Assembly: GCA_944472135.2 (NCBI GenBank)
Contig: OX235265.1
Span: 186,001-250,000 of the forward strand
Length of the DNA: 64,000 nt
Source of the DNA: Trichobilharzia regenti
Taxonomy: Eukaryota; Platyhelminthes; Trematoda; Strigeidida; Schistosomatidae
Direction of reading: 5' to 3'
This document shows, in pieces, positions 10,148 to 20,371 of this stretch. Below the pieces are notes generated by a model. That model was not told the origin of the DNA and searched no databases. It saw only the letters and a list, made by a program, of their open reading frames with translations. A program made the position numbers and the translations under genes. Each line of letters begins with the position of its first letter. Within the stretch, counting starts at the first letter, position 1.

Positions 10148-10882
10148 ATGGTAAGCTATGATATTAACTCATTATATACTAGTATCCCTATTACCGAAAG
10201 TCTTGATATCATTTACAGTCTACTAGAATCAGATACAACACTATCACAAAGATGGCCTCTGGACATCAGTGAAATAATTAAGAGCTTAAAAGTCTGTCTA
10301 GAAAGTTATTATTTTACATTTAAAGGGAGTTTATATAGACAGACAGATGGTGTTGCTATGGGTTCACCAGTCTCCCCAATAGTCGCCGACCTTTACATGA
10401 ATAAATTCGAAAATAATATCTTTTCAAGCATACTCACTCCTAAAATATGGTTAAGATATGTGGATGATACTTTTGTAGTACTAAAGCGAGATCTACACAA
10501 TTCATTCCTGGAGAAAATAAACTGTGTATCTCCCAAAATCCAGTTCACTTCGGCAGCAGAATCATGCATTGGTGAACTACCATTTCTAGACTGCCTAGTT
10601 AAGAGAAAAGAAAACGGACATTTTAGTATATCCATATTCAGGAAGGAAACCCACTCCAATAAATATTTAGACATTAAATCATCACACCCTATCAGCGCAA
10701 AGCGATCAGTTGTTTCAAGTCTTTTTAGACGAGCACACTCTCTGATAACGGATGAGCAGGAAAAAGGAGAAAAAATATCAAACATTACTGAAACTCTCAA
10801 GCAAAACAACTACCCAAGGAACTTCATCAACAAAATTAATACAGACATCAAGTATGGCCGAAAATGCATTCCGAAAACATGA
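10148..10882 (+). CDS. Penelope-like reverse transcriptase core, partial
   Basis: A 244-codon open frame. It includes MVSYDINSLYTSIPI (motif A, residues 1-15), QTDGVAMGSPVSPIVADLYM (motif B, ~65-84), IWLRYVDDTFVVL (YVDD, ~98-110) and GELPFLDCLV (~140-150). All catalytic aspartates are present. The frame is bounded upstream by the stop at about 9957 and downstream by a frameshift at 10882. The Met at 10148 sits inside the RT domain, so this is a fragment of the original protein and not an independent gene. Confidence 0.75.
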   Translation: MVSYDINSLYTSIPITESLDIIYSLLESDTTLSQRWPLDISEIIKSLKVCLESYYFTFKGSLYRQTDGVAMGSPVSPIVADLYMNKFENNIFSSILTPKIWLRYVDDTFVVLKRDLHNSFLEKINCVSPKIQFTSAAESCIGELPFLDCLVKRKENGHFSISIFRKETHSNKYLDIKSSHPISAKRSVVSSLFRRAHSLITDEQEKGEKISNITETLKQNNYPRNFINKINTDIKYGRKCIPKT

Positions 10883-11033
10883 ACATCAACAGTCGTCATT
10901 CTACATAGAGCAGAGACGTCAGACGATATCAGAAGAGTACTCAATCAGCTCGACATTAGAGTTTTCTTCAAAACATCAGACACACTTCAAAGCAACCTTG
11001 TCCATATAAAAGACCAAATCCCGAAAGATTCGC

Positions 11034-11229
11034 TGCGTCGGCGGCACAGTGGTTAGTACCCTCGCAGACCATGCACATGGTCAGGGGTTCGATCCCCTGC
11101 CGATGCACACCTGATACCTATGGTTGGCCTGCAAAATTTGGGCTACCGATATCCATGCTGAAAATTCCATACTGTACCGAAAATACAGTGTGGAATCAAG
11201 CTGTAATCAAAAATAAAAAATAAATAAAA
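11034..11229 (+). mobile_element. tRNA-derived SINE, family A, copy 2, inside PLE copy 3
   Basis: The head TGCGTCGGCGGCACAGTGG, B box GGTTCGATCCC, body, and tail CAAGCTGTAATCAAAAATA plus an A-rich run are complete. It separates the RT from the nuclease of the host Penelope copy, in the same orientation. Confidence 0.85.
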
Positions 11230-12039
11230 TGAAAATAATAATTGTGTCTATAAAATAAAGTGCTCGGAATATGATGAGATCTACATCGGACAAACATCTC
11301 GAGAAAAAAAATCAGAAGAAATGAACACCGTAGAGCATCTCTTCGACCACCAAGAAATCCAGTTGAACTAGAAAAGCTTGAAAAATCATCACCCAGCCAT
11401 AGGCTGTCTACACGCTATAGAATGAGGCCACAAAATTGATTTCGACAATATTGAAATAATCCAGAAAAACTTCAGAAACCACAAAGAACGTCTAATATCA
11501 GGAGCACTTCATATCAAGTAGAATCCAAATTGCCTGAATAGGAATGATGGACTGAAACAATCTGACCTGGCTACAACACCCTCACCCATGAAGTAACAAA
11601 ATCAACGCAAATGTGATGAGCAAATTCACTATGTAAACACACACTATTACACACTGATAAAATCCAACAATCTACACTTGACTTTGTTATCTTTACCCAT
11701 TCGCCAACTTGACAACAAAAAAACAACCCAGACTAACGAACGATGATCAAGTTAGTAAACTTTATTTTGATATAATAACAGATATACTATTACCTTCGAT
11801 ATTTGGTTTGAACGATCTTCATTGTTATTTTGACTTTCAATATGTCCTTTTAAGTTGAAGTAAATCTATATTTTTCTCACCCCCTAACTCTTTGTTATAT
11901 ATATGCTGAGATTTGTAAATTCCGGTCTAATAATAGTTTGAGAAAGCTATTGGCATTAAATAGCGAAACGTCAGTAAAAACAATATCGTTCTGTTTCTCA
12001 TTCATTGGGAAATACACAAAAGGACTTTATTATAATGAA

Positions 12040-13030
12040 TATCATATACCCAATGCCCAAATTTATTCAAACAGTTAAAAGTGAACTTGGTTTGGGCATA
12101 TATATCCCTCTGGGATACATTGACGAGGTCAATACAAGAAGGTAATCAAACCGAGGTCAAATAAAACACGTATGGAAATTACATTCTCCCACAGAGTGAT
12201 CGACGACTGGAACTCCTTACCTGATACAGTAGTAACAGCTCTATCGGTGAGCGACTTCAAAGAAACTGGATCTCTGCAAAGATATATATCGCGAGGATTA
12301 ACATAGGCAACAAGAGCCTTCTATGCTTATAATCTGAATCAGGTAGGAAGTCTCACTCTGAGATCTCAGACCTCAGAGGATTAAGGACACCATCCGTGTT
12401 ATTGATGACGTCATTGATATAGACTACGGATGACAGTTAGCTACATTTGTTGGATTTAGATTCTCGAGAATCTTATCAATGGAACATACGCAAATTACAC
12501 TGAAATTTTCTACAGTCACCCAAAAAAGATAGTCGGAACGGTGAATAATTCATGAAAAACGATGATATAGGGTTATCCCGACGAGTTTAAGCACCGAAAT
12601 CGCTTTATCCTAAATAGGCGGACTCCTATGAGAAATCAGAAGCTTTTTTCAGAGCACATAGAAAGGAATTACTCTGTGGAACTACTGTTAATGGTACCTA
12701 TGTATGAACGTCTTCAAATTACGCACTTCAGCCTCGGACGCGCGTCTGATTGGACGATAGAGATTTGTCAAGGTCGTTATGAGGTCGTTTGGTTTTCCTC
12801 TGCTATGGCTGACAGTAGTATCTGACTCACTAGCTTTGTACTGTGTAACTTTTACACCCAAGAATATTGTGCTCTCCTATTTAGTAACCCAAGGTCTGAA
12901 GACCGAAGAAAAGTCGAAAGTATCCAGAGATTCCTCACGAAACGTATAACAGGGTTTGACCAACAAGTGGGTGCGGATGCATGTCTTATACAGCTAATCT
13001 TGCTTCTTAGGTGTAAAAATTATGCATTAC
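12040..13030 (+). mobile_element. CR1-like LINE 3' fragments
   Basis: Two plus-strand stretches look like C-terminal parts of CR1-type proteins. Near 12190-12300 there is HRVIDDWNSLPDTVV followed by FKETGSLQRYI, the usual motif close to the end of these ORFs. Near 12860-13030 there is a shifted VESIQRFLTKRITGF block. Stops interrupt both. The 12420-12850 part has no clear homology. Confidence 0.65.
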
Positions 13031-13039
13031 AAAGCCAGT

Positions 13040-13664
13040 GGGTCGTTTACAGTCAGATACTACCTTATTTACATGATCGGAAAAGCTTAAATCTGAGTAT
13101 GTTATATCGAGATCTGTGACTGCGTTCAGTTTCGAGAGTAGCTTACCGTACAATCTCGGTTTCCAGCGTCTGAGGTAGGCACTTGTCTGGGTTGAAAGTC
13201 AGTTGCCACTTTTCTCTCCAATCACCTGGACTGCTTAATTCGTGTCGTGGTTTGCTTTGAACGCTCATATCCTCGTATCCATAAGCATTGACTACCTTGT
13301 GATCATCTGCAAGGAGGTATAGCCTGCCATACTCGATCACAGAGACTATGTCATTTACAAACAAGAGGAATAGAATAGGGTCAAGAGGGCTGACTTGTAT
13401 TACACCACTAGTTATCGGCTTTGATGGAGACAACTGGTGACTGATTTTGCCTAATTGCTCTCTTTCAGTGAGAAAAGAGTTTATCCACTTGAGAAGCTTT
13501 CCAGTTATTCCGTAGGATTGCAGTAATGCTAGGAGCCCGATATGTGGGACATTATCAGAGGCTATGCAAACGTCGAGAAATAATGTTGTCACTCAACGTC
13601 CATTATCAATGCATTGTGCAATGTAGCCAAAATAATCTAGGTGGCAAGGAATGCACGACCCTCT
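13040..13664 (-). mobile_element. CR1-like LINE reverse transcriptase fragment
   Basis: The 149-residue minus-strand frame (13592-13143) reads FLDVCIASDNVPHIGLL, WINSFLTEREQ, TSGVIQVSPLDPILFLLFVN and LYLLADDHKVV, which are RT motifs A, B and a degenerate C (LADD for FADD). It abuts the left LTR of the BEL/Pao element at 13665. No continuation of the LINE was recognised beyond the right LTR, so whether the LTR element landed in this LINE is not settled. Confidence 0.75.
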
Positions 13665-14023
13665 TGTCAGCCACGTCTCATAAACTCCTAATGCCCAGCT
13701 CTTGCTGCACTCGGGCTCACGCTGTTCCTTGAAGTTTCTCAGAAACGCTTAGTAATAACGGACGCAAAAACCAAAACACCAATTGGCCACTCGAGAATTC
13801 TTTATTGTAACACCAACATATAAACAATGTTACAACAAAGGTCTGTGAACAAATATTACAATAATAAATCACAATATTACTTCTGACGGTTTTCTGCTGA
13901 CTTCTTTCTGAACAGCGACCGATGAGACGATGACTGTCGTATTGATGCCTCCGCGAAAATTGGGGAAGTGGATTTTGAGCAAACAACCATGAATTGATCG
14001 TTCAATCTTCAACTACATTGACA
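13665..14023 (-). repeat. 3' LTR of the BEL/Pao element
   Basis: It begins TGTCAG and ends TTGACA. From about 13790 onward it is nearly identical to 17390-17617, with a few substitutions such as CGTATTG/TGTATTG and GCGAAAA/GCAAAAA. Confidence 0.85.
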
Positions 14024-14699
14024 CTCCCCGGCAAAAAAGGGATCCATCCCTTTTTTCCATCACGACCAATACACGTTGACTTGGATGCCATTGCGAGAAC
14101 CTGGGTCACACGGACAGAGCTGAAATGGAAAACAAACAGAAAAGCCAACACACCACAAGCATACCCACAGCACAATCTCACACATCGATGACGACCTGCG
14201 CCTCCAGATAGAGGCCTCCTCTTGACATCTTGCAACACAATCGCCACTTGCTAGAATGACTCTTGCAGAATGCAACGTGACCATAGCAGCACCTCACGAT
14301 ACTCTACGCACATCCTCTTATCTACTCACTACCAATTACCACTGAAATCGCTTGTCACTCATTCTGCCTCAGTTCTAGTAACGGTGACGTATGCGAGCCT
14401 CAGTCGTTTACACTCTTTCTCCCCGGCGTGTCGGACCGCAGCTAACAATTATCTCCGTATGCATTTCATTCTCAGCAATAGCCTGCCTCCCCGGCGTATA
14501 CGACCCATCTGCTGTCTCTAACATCAATCAATTCATTCACGGATGTAGAAGACTCGAAACAACTTCAGAAGTAATCACGACGAAAATTTTAACAAAATTA
14601 TGCAATAACAACAAGGTACGAAAACAACGAGTAAACACAATGAATCCAAAAACACCAATTGATATGACACACCACACATATATACAAACAGTACACACA

Positions 14700-15180
14700 A
14701 ACTCGCGGATCATGTCTTGATGGAATTCCTTTGAAGAATTGCAGGACTTACACCAGTACGCCTACAACCCTTCACAGGTTGACGATTGTAAGTTGTGGAA
14801 TGTCCGGACACAAACAAGATTAACCAACAATTACAATAATTGGAACTCACACAATTATTTAACACAAACATATGTACAATCAACACATCAAATGTTGTGG
14901 ATTCTGGCATGACAAACTACCCTTGAAGAACTGTAGGACTTACAGCAGTACGCCTACATTCCTTCTCAGGTTGATGATCCAAGTGGAAGTCGTCCGGACA
15001 CAAACAGAATTACCAACAGCTAGATGACAGATGATATCAATTCAGTATATACAATATGAACATATGTACAAAATCACACACCAAGCACATTGGACTGCTC
15101 ATTGATGCGCTACCCTTTGAAGAATTGTAGGACTTACAGCAGTACGCCTACAACCCTTCTCAGGTTGACGCCTAGGTTGG
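14700..15180. repeat. Tandem repeat, about 195 bp, three units
   Basis: The block GACTTACACCAGTACGCCT (14747) recurs as GACTTACAGCAGTACGCCT near 14938 and again near 15131, each preceded by TTGAAGAA and followed by a variant of CTTCTCAGGTTGA. Intervening parts also align (GTCCGGACACAAACA twice). It lies in the non-coding 3' part of the BEL/Pao element. Confidence 0.8.
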
Positions 15181-15221
15181 AAAATCGTCGCAGAGTTCAT
15201 TTGCTGACTTCCTTCTATCAG

Positions 15222-17187
15222 CTATATCCTCAAATCTGAACGGTAACACGCCATGTCATTGTATCGTAGAATATAGATGACGAACAAACACACGACGTAT
15301 CTGGTCAACCAAGCGTAGAAACAGAGTAATTTACACCAAAGATAATAGCATTCAAATAGTAACTTGAAACTAGAAATGCCTTTATTCATGCAAGTCAATT
15401 TAACAATTACTCTCTCGTTTACACTTGGCTTATCCTCACTAAACTGAGCAATATCTTTCGTCTTTTCAAACGCACCAATACTATCATAGTCATTGCACAA
15501 GATACTTGAGTTGATGGGCGTCTGTTTCATTGTGGATGACAACACCAACGACGACTGATTGATACCAGTTGATGAAGTTAGCGGTGGATCAGAAGCTGTT
15601 GTTGTTCGGCTTTCAGAAAGTTGTCTAACTGCAAGATTACCACCACTGCTGTCTTTTACTATCAGCTCAGGTTTAGCACTAGCATCTGATGATAGGTGGG
15701 CTACACGCTGATCAATTACACTGACGGTCTCACAAGTATGCATGCCTTCTGCAACTGCATCTGCATTTAATTCTACTTCACGTTCAGTTGTACAGAACCT
15801 TTTTTAACTTAGCAGTAGTAGGCATATCCCTCATCTCATCATGATCAACCAAAGACAAATCTGCACTATCATGATCATTATCACAAATATTCAATTTACC
15901 ATCAACTTCATCATTTTCAAACTCTTTAATAACAGAAGTAGACAATTTTGGTTCTTCCTCACAAATCCCTAAAGGTTTTATACCTTCACTCTGACTAGTA
16001 ATACCTTGTAAACTTGTGGGTCAGAACTGCACTCTGAAGCAGCAACTCTATTCTGTGACACTCTATTCAACAATGGCTTACCAGTTGCAACTACAGACTT
16101 CTTCACCGCACCGTTATCGTCACACAATTCGGAGTCAGGCCTGGAGTTTACATTTAGCTTATCACTGAACTTGCTCACTGGTTCACAGTTCACCTTTGTA
16201 TGCACCTCTTGCAAACGTGTAAAACACAACCGTGTTTGTCTTGCATCTTGTAACTTATCTGTTGAGGATGTACTACGAAACCTGTTACACTCACTAGGTC
16301 TATATGCATTACTAGACATCATGGAGCCTTCTCGATATCCACCTCTCTGAGGCCTATTCGTCATCAATGATTGCGTTTTCCCTCAGACTGCTCTATTCTA
16401 GGGGTGAGATTCAATATACTGGCAAACTTGCTCATAGATTGATTGACACTATCTTTTACCAGTTTCAGGATATCATCAAACTTTGGCTCGATACCCTCAT
16501 CCTCCATACGGGAGCTTATCTTCACCCACTTCCTTTGCAGTCGAGTAGGTAGGCGTCTTGCTATTACTTCTAGTATAAAACTCGAGTTGAGGTCACTCAT
16601 GCAATTCATCGAAATCAATGCATTCTTGTAAATCAGCAAATTATCTAAAAACTCAGTGAGTGCCTGGGAGTCATCCTGTAATTGACCACCATTACCCTTA
16701 ACAGCCTCGAATAATTTCCCTACAATCATCGAAGGTCTTCCAAACCTTTGACGTAGTATGCTCATAGCCTCGTAGTAGCCCTCTTTTGGCTTCATAAACT
16801 TACAGCACTGTATAGCTCTTGCAGCATCTCCAGTGCAATATCTCATCAAATACATTAACTTCATTTCATCACTTATAAAAAACTACTCAACATGATCTCA
16901 AACTCCTTTACAAATTGTAAATAATCAGCCGGGTTTCCATCGAAACACCGTGGTTCAAATTTAGGGAGTTTGATGTTCCTATTATCCCTGAACGGCGAAA
17001 CAGTAACATCAACCATGTCATGCTTAACATCAGACACATCGTTACAATTAACAGACAAGTCACCATGACTTACTTTCCTGTTTGCATCCAAGACACTCTG
17101 TCCCTTCTTTGACCCAGGCATTGTTGAACTTGACCCAATTCCAAAAAGTTCCAGATATTGCTTGTTCAAAGAGGACTTGACCGGCAC
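15222..17187 (-). pseudogene. BEL/Pao gag, frameshifted
   Basis: Read from 17187 leftwards. The first frame (17187-16873) ends in IKLPKFEPRCFDGNPADYLQ, the start of the DUF1759-type gag region. A one-base shift in a T-run near 16870 connects it to MKLMYLMRYCTGDAARAI and EGYYEAMSILRQRFGRPS (16864-16364), classic of this domain. A second shift near 16365 leads to an Arg/Ser-rich tail (16367-15978). A further open stretch (15743-15222) is of uncertain relation. The family protein packages element RNA; this copy cannot make a continuous product. Confidence 0.8.
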
Positions 17188-17264
17188 CAGGAAGATGAAC
17201 GGTGACTATCCAAACTTTCACCAACTGTCTGAATCCTTCAGAATCTGTTTCCACTGTCGAAAAC

Positions 17265-17617
17265 TGTCAGTCACTTCTCGCAAGCCGTCAATGCCCAGCT
17301 CTTGCTACGCTGGGCCTCACGCCGTCCCTCAAAGCTTCTCAGAAACGCTTTGTAAGGGGCAAAACCGAAACACCGATTAGCCACTCGAGAATTCTTTATT
17401 TTAACACCAACATATAAACAATGTTACAACAAAGGTCTGTGAACAAATATTAAAATAATAAATCACAATATTACTTCTGACGGTTTTCTGCTGACTTCTT
17501 TCTGAACAGCGACCGATGAGACGATGACTGGTGTATTGATGCCTCCGCAAAAATTGGGGAAGTTGGTTTTGAGCAAACAACCATGAATTGATCGTTCAAT
17601 CTTCAACTACATTGACA
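17265..17617 (-). repeat. 5' LTR of the BEL/Pao element
   Basis: It begins TGTCAG and ends TTGACA. The adjoining internal sequence on the minus strand reads GTTTTCGACAGTGGAAACAG, the place expected for the primer-binding site. Confidence 0.85.
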
Positions 17618-18612
17618 ACTGGATACGTGGTTTCAGTAAGCGGACAACATTTTGATAAAATGATCCATGATAATGCTCTGTATACATGCTCTGGGACTCA
17701 TTTACCAATACCTTTTGATCATGGGATGACTTCAGGTAGGTTCATGAGGTGGTAGTCAGGTGTGGTCTGTCGTTTGGATAGGTTATGCAGTGGGCAACCT
17801 ATGCGATAATCAGATATTAGTATTTTAGCGAAATTAGTATCCGCCTTTGGTGCCGACACTGTGGCAGCTATCTCCTAGATGCAGATTGTTTACTATGCCA
17901 GCAAGGAATTGATCCGACATCATGCGTGGTATACGCATGATATTCCGGGTTTTTCTGTTAACTGAAGCTGGTGAATATCCTGCTGGAAGCGACTAGTAGG
18001 AGCAATGCTATTGTGAAAGGTATAATCGATATGAGCATTCGGTAATTTGTTGCCAGAATAGGGATGAAGTAATGGTATTTGTTTGGGGTAGTCATCAGAC
18101 CATAGCAAGTTTTGTGCAGACATCGACACATGCTTCCCACTAAATTCATAAGATAAATGAATGTGTCCTGTGGGCTTATTTGGCCTGCTAGATGTAGCCT
18201 GTAGCAGATGTTTGAGGGATTTTCTATAACTTTCAGTCGACAGAACATTAGAAGCGGATATAATTAGCTTTCCACTTGAGACCAGTTGGGCATACCACTA
18301 GGAGCTTGGTCTATCATTTTAACTTTTTCTTAGAAAGATGACTTAGAGATGCTTGTACACCAAATATACAAAAAGGTAGGAAAATAAAAACAACTGGCTT
18401 GAGGATAACTGTATTAAAACCAAGAGTGGACATCATGACAGTAAGACCTATATGGGTAGCATTATACATTGCAAATGAACGTTGTCAGCCTAGGGACTAT
18501 TTGGTTTTCCATTGTATGGGCTTTATGAATGCATTTATTATTGATATATTGTACTTACTTATTGCATTACACTTTACTGATTCACCTTAGCAATTTTTCT
18601 TATCTAAAATGA
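17618..18612. other. No gene recognised
   Basis: Several open stretches occur on the minus strand (about 17920-18248), but they overlap in two frames without a family signature. It may be an old transposon fragment or unique DNA; I cannot decide. Confidence 0.3.
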
Positions 18613-18810
18613 TTTATTTATTTATTTTATTTTTGATTACAGCTTGATTCCACGCTGTATTTTTGGTACAAAAATGGAATCTTCAGCGTGGATATCGGTA
18701 GCCCAAATTTCGCAGGCCGACCATAGATATCAGGTGTTCGTCGGCAGGGGTCGAACCTCGGACCATGTGCATGGTCAGCGAGAATCCTAACCACTGTGCC
18801 ACCGACGCAC
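18613..18810 (-). mobile_element. tRNA-derived SINE, family A, copy 3
   Basis: The minus-strand head TGCGTCGGTGGCACAGTGG (18810-18792), B box GGTTCGACC, body and A/T-rich tail (18613-18640) are all present. Confidence 0.85.
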
Positions 18811-19130
18811 AGCTTTCAATCCCACGTAGATGTTGTATTTACCTCAATATTGGTTGGTTATGGTATGGCTACAACCACCGGTTGAAAACGCAACGAAGTC
18901 GATTTTCCTGCGTAACCTGGAGGACTGCTGAGCAATTCAATAATTATACAGTCTGGATGAGACAATGAGTGTATATGTATATCATATATTTAGCTGTTGA
19001 AACATTATTAGCTTGTAGACAATCAACGATTTTTTTATTTTTACATATCTGGCGTATGGTGTCATAAAAATATACTTGACAGCATAATACTAATCAGACA
19101 CTGGTATTATATTTACATTTTATAATTTTA

Positions 19131-19310
19131 TATTTTTGATTGCAGCTTGATTCCACAATGTAATTTTGGTACAGTATGGAATTTTCAGCATGGATATCGG
19201 TAGCACAAATTTTGCAGGCCGACCATAGATATCAGTTGTGCATCGGCAGGGGATCGAACCTCGGGCCATGTGCATGGTCTGCGAGAGTACTAACCGCTGT
19301 GCCACCGACG
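19131..19310 (-). mobile_element. tRNA-derived SINE, family A, copy 4
   Basis: Minus-strand copy with head GTCGGTGGCACAGCGG, B box GGTTCGATCCC and tail CAAGCTGCAATCAAAAATA. It lies about 320 bp from copy 3 in the same orientation, but as a separate insertion. Confidence 0.85.
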
Positions 19311-20190
19311 ATGCTATAACATACTTAATCGTGGCTGTATAAATGGCATGCATTTTCATGTGAATTTATGTTTATATGAAAATATACATTAATACCATCT
19401 CTATCATATCAAAGAGGTTTCGTGCTCTGGGCTTAGTATTTAATTTATTTGCTTCGTTTTCCCTTTTCTTATGTTTAACTGGTTGATGATGGCTAACATA
19501 GCAGCCAGCGCATGCTATAATGGGGTTTCTGTTGCTTGGACGCCTCCGGGGCTTTAGTTTTCTTCATGGAAATAGGACGTTTGTCATAACGCCTAGAGAA
19601 CTTGGTAACTTAGGTAGCTACATTGAACTGGTATTTTGCTATGGATGGATTTTCAGACTGGGGAGTAACTGAATAACCTACACTAATTATATTTGCTATT
19701 ATTATCTCTTTTCTATTAAGGAATATACTGGAGGACTAACTGGTAAAGAGATCACAGTAGTCACAAGACTTATCACACCTCTTACTACAAACAACTTTTA
19801 ATTAATCCCAGAAATACTCCTTTTGGATTCAACCAAAGCTAAGACAGTCGAGTGGCGGGATGAACTACACAGAAGTCTGTCGAAGACCAGAAGCGAGCAC
19901 AAACAAATCAAATTGGCTTATACTAGTTCGTAAAATCCACGTTGGATATTGGAACCAATACCCACACGACTCCCCTTGGAGTTAACCTAAGTTGCAGTAG
20001 TCAAGATGCAAAACACAATATACAAATATTAGGTGAATATCGGAAAATTTTGCCATAAAGTCAAGAAGGGAGTACATAAAACCAATTTAGTTTACACTGA
20101 TCGTAGGAAGGTATTGGGAACCTTGAACTTGGCAGCGGGAGAACGTATCACGTTATATGTTTTCAAAATGAACTACTTCACTGCATAATA
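19311..20190. other. Upstream region of the kinase subunit gene
   Basis: This should contain the promoter and 5' UTR of the gene starting at 20191. No convincing TATA box or initiator was recognised, and no upstream coding exon was seen. Confidence 0.35.
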
Positions 20191-20371
20191 ATGGAACAGA
20201 GAAAAAGTAAAGGCAGAAAATCCAAAATACCAGATGGACTTAAAGAACTTCTGGAATCTCTGACTTTTGATGTGTTGAAAGCTCAGCCTGAAGACATCCT
20301 TGTGTACTGTATAGAAAACTTAACGCGAAGACTAGACGAAAGGTTCCAGTATAATGTTAACGAGGCAGTTG
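20191..20371 (+). CDS. Kinase regulatory subunit exon 1: docking/dimerisation domain
   Basis: It encodes 60 residues plus one base. SKIPDGLKELLESLTFDVL and QPEDILVYCIENLTRRLDER form the two helices of an RIIa-type domain that dimerises and binds A-kinase anchoring proteins. The donor is GGTAAGC at 20371-20377, phase 1. ATG 20191 places the domain close to the N terminus, as in the family. Confidence 0.9.

Larger units (their letters stand above)
9665..12010 (+). mobile_element. Penelope-like element with an inserted SINE (PLE copy 3)
   Basis: Plus strand: the N-terminal part (9692-9955) ends at a stop before PKIHKPTVPLRPVTD. The RT follows at 10148-10882, then a shifted piece FFKTSDTLQSN to 11035. 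A family A SINE occupies 11034-11229, and a damaged GIY-YIG nuclease (IYIGQTSRE near 11290) extends to about 11570. The 3' flank (11750-12010) matches that of PLE copy 7 at 36470-36620. Near 11970 an AAATAGCGAAACGTC segment resembles the terminal motif of such elements. Confidence 0.85.
13665..17617 (-). mobile_element. BEL/Pao-type LTR retrotransposon, internally deleted
   Basis: Two similar LTRs in direct orientation (13665-14023 and 17265-17617, both TG...CA) bound about 3.2 kb. A broken gag with a DUF1759-like region lies in minus orientation next to the right LTR, which is therefore the 5' LTR. No protease, RT, RNase H or integrase was seen, so pol is missing. The region near the left LTR holds a 195-bp tandem repeat. 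No matching target-site duplication was evident (CCTCT before, ACTGG after), hinting at later rearrangement. Confidence 0.85.

Noticed and set aside
10148..10882. Telomerase reverse transcriptase
   Set aside because: The RT is related to telomerase in a broad sense, but motif order, YVDD and the GIY-YIG nuclease downstream identify a Penelope-like element.
14700..15180. CRISPR-like array
   Set aside because: The unit is ~195 bp with similar 'spacers' and lies in an LTR retrotransposon of a eukaryote.
13665..17617. Retrovirus-like element with envelope
   Set aside because: Only gag-like coding and LTRs are present; no pol or envelope-like frame was seen.
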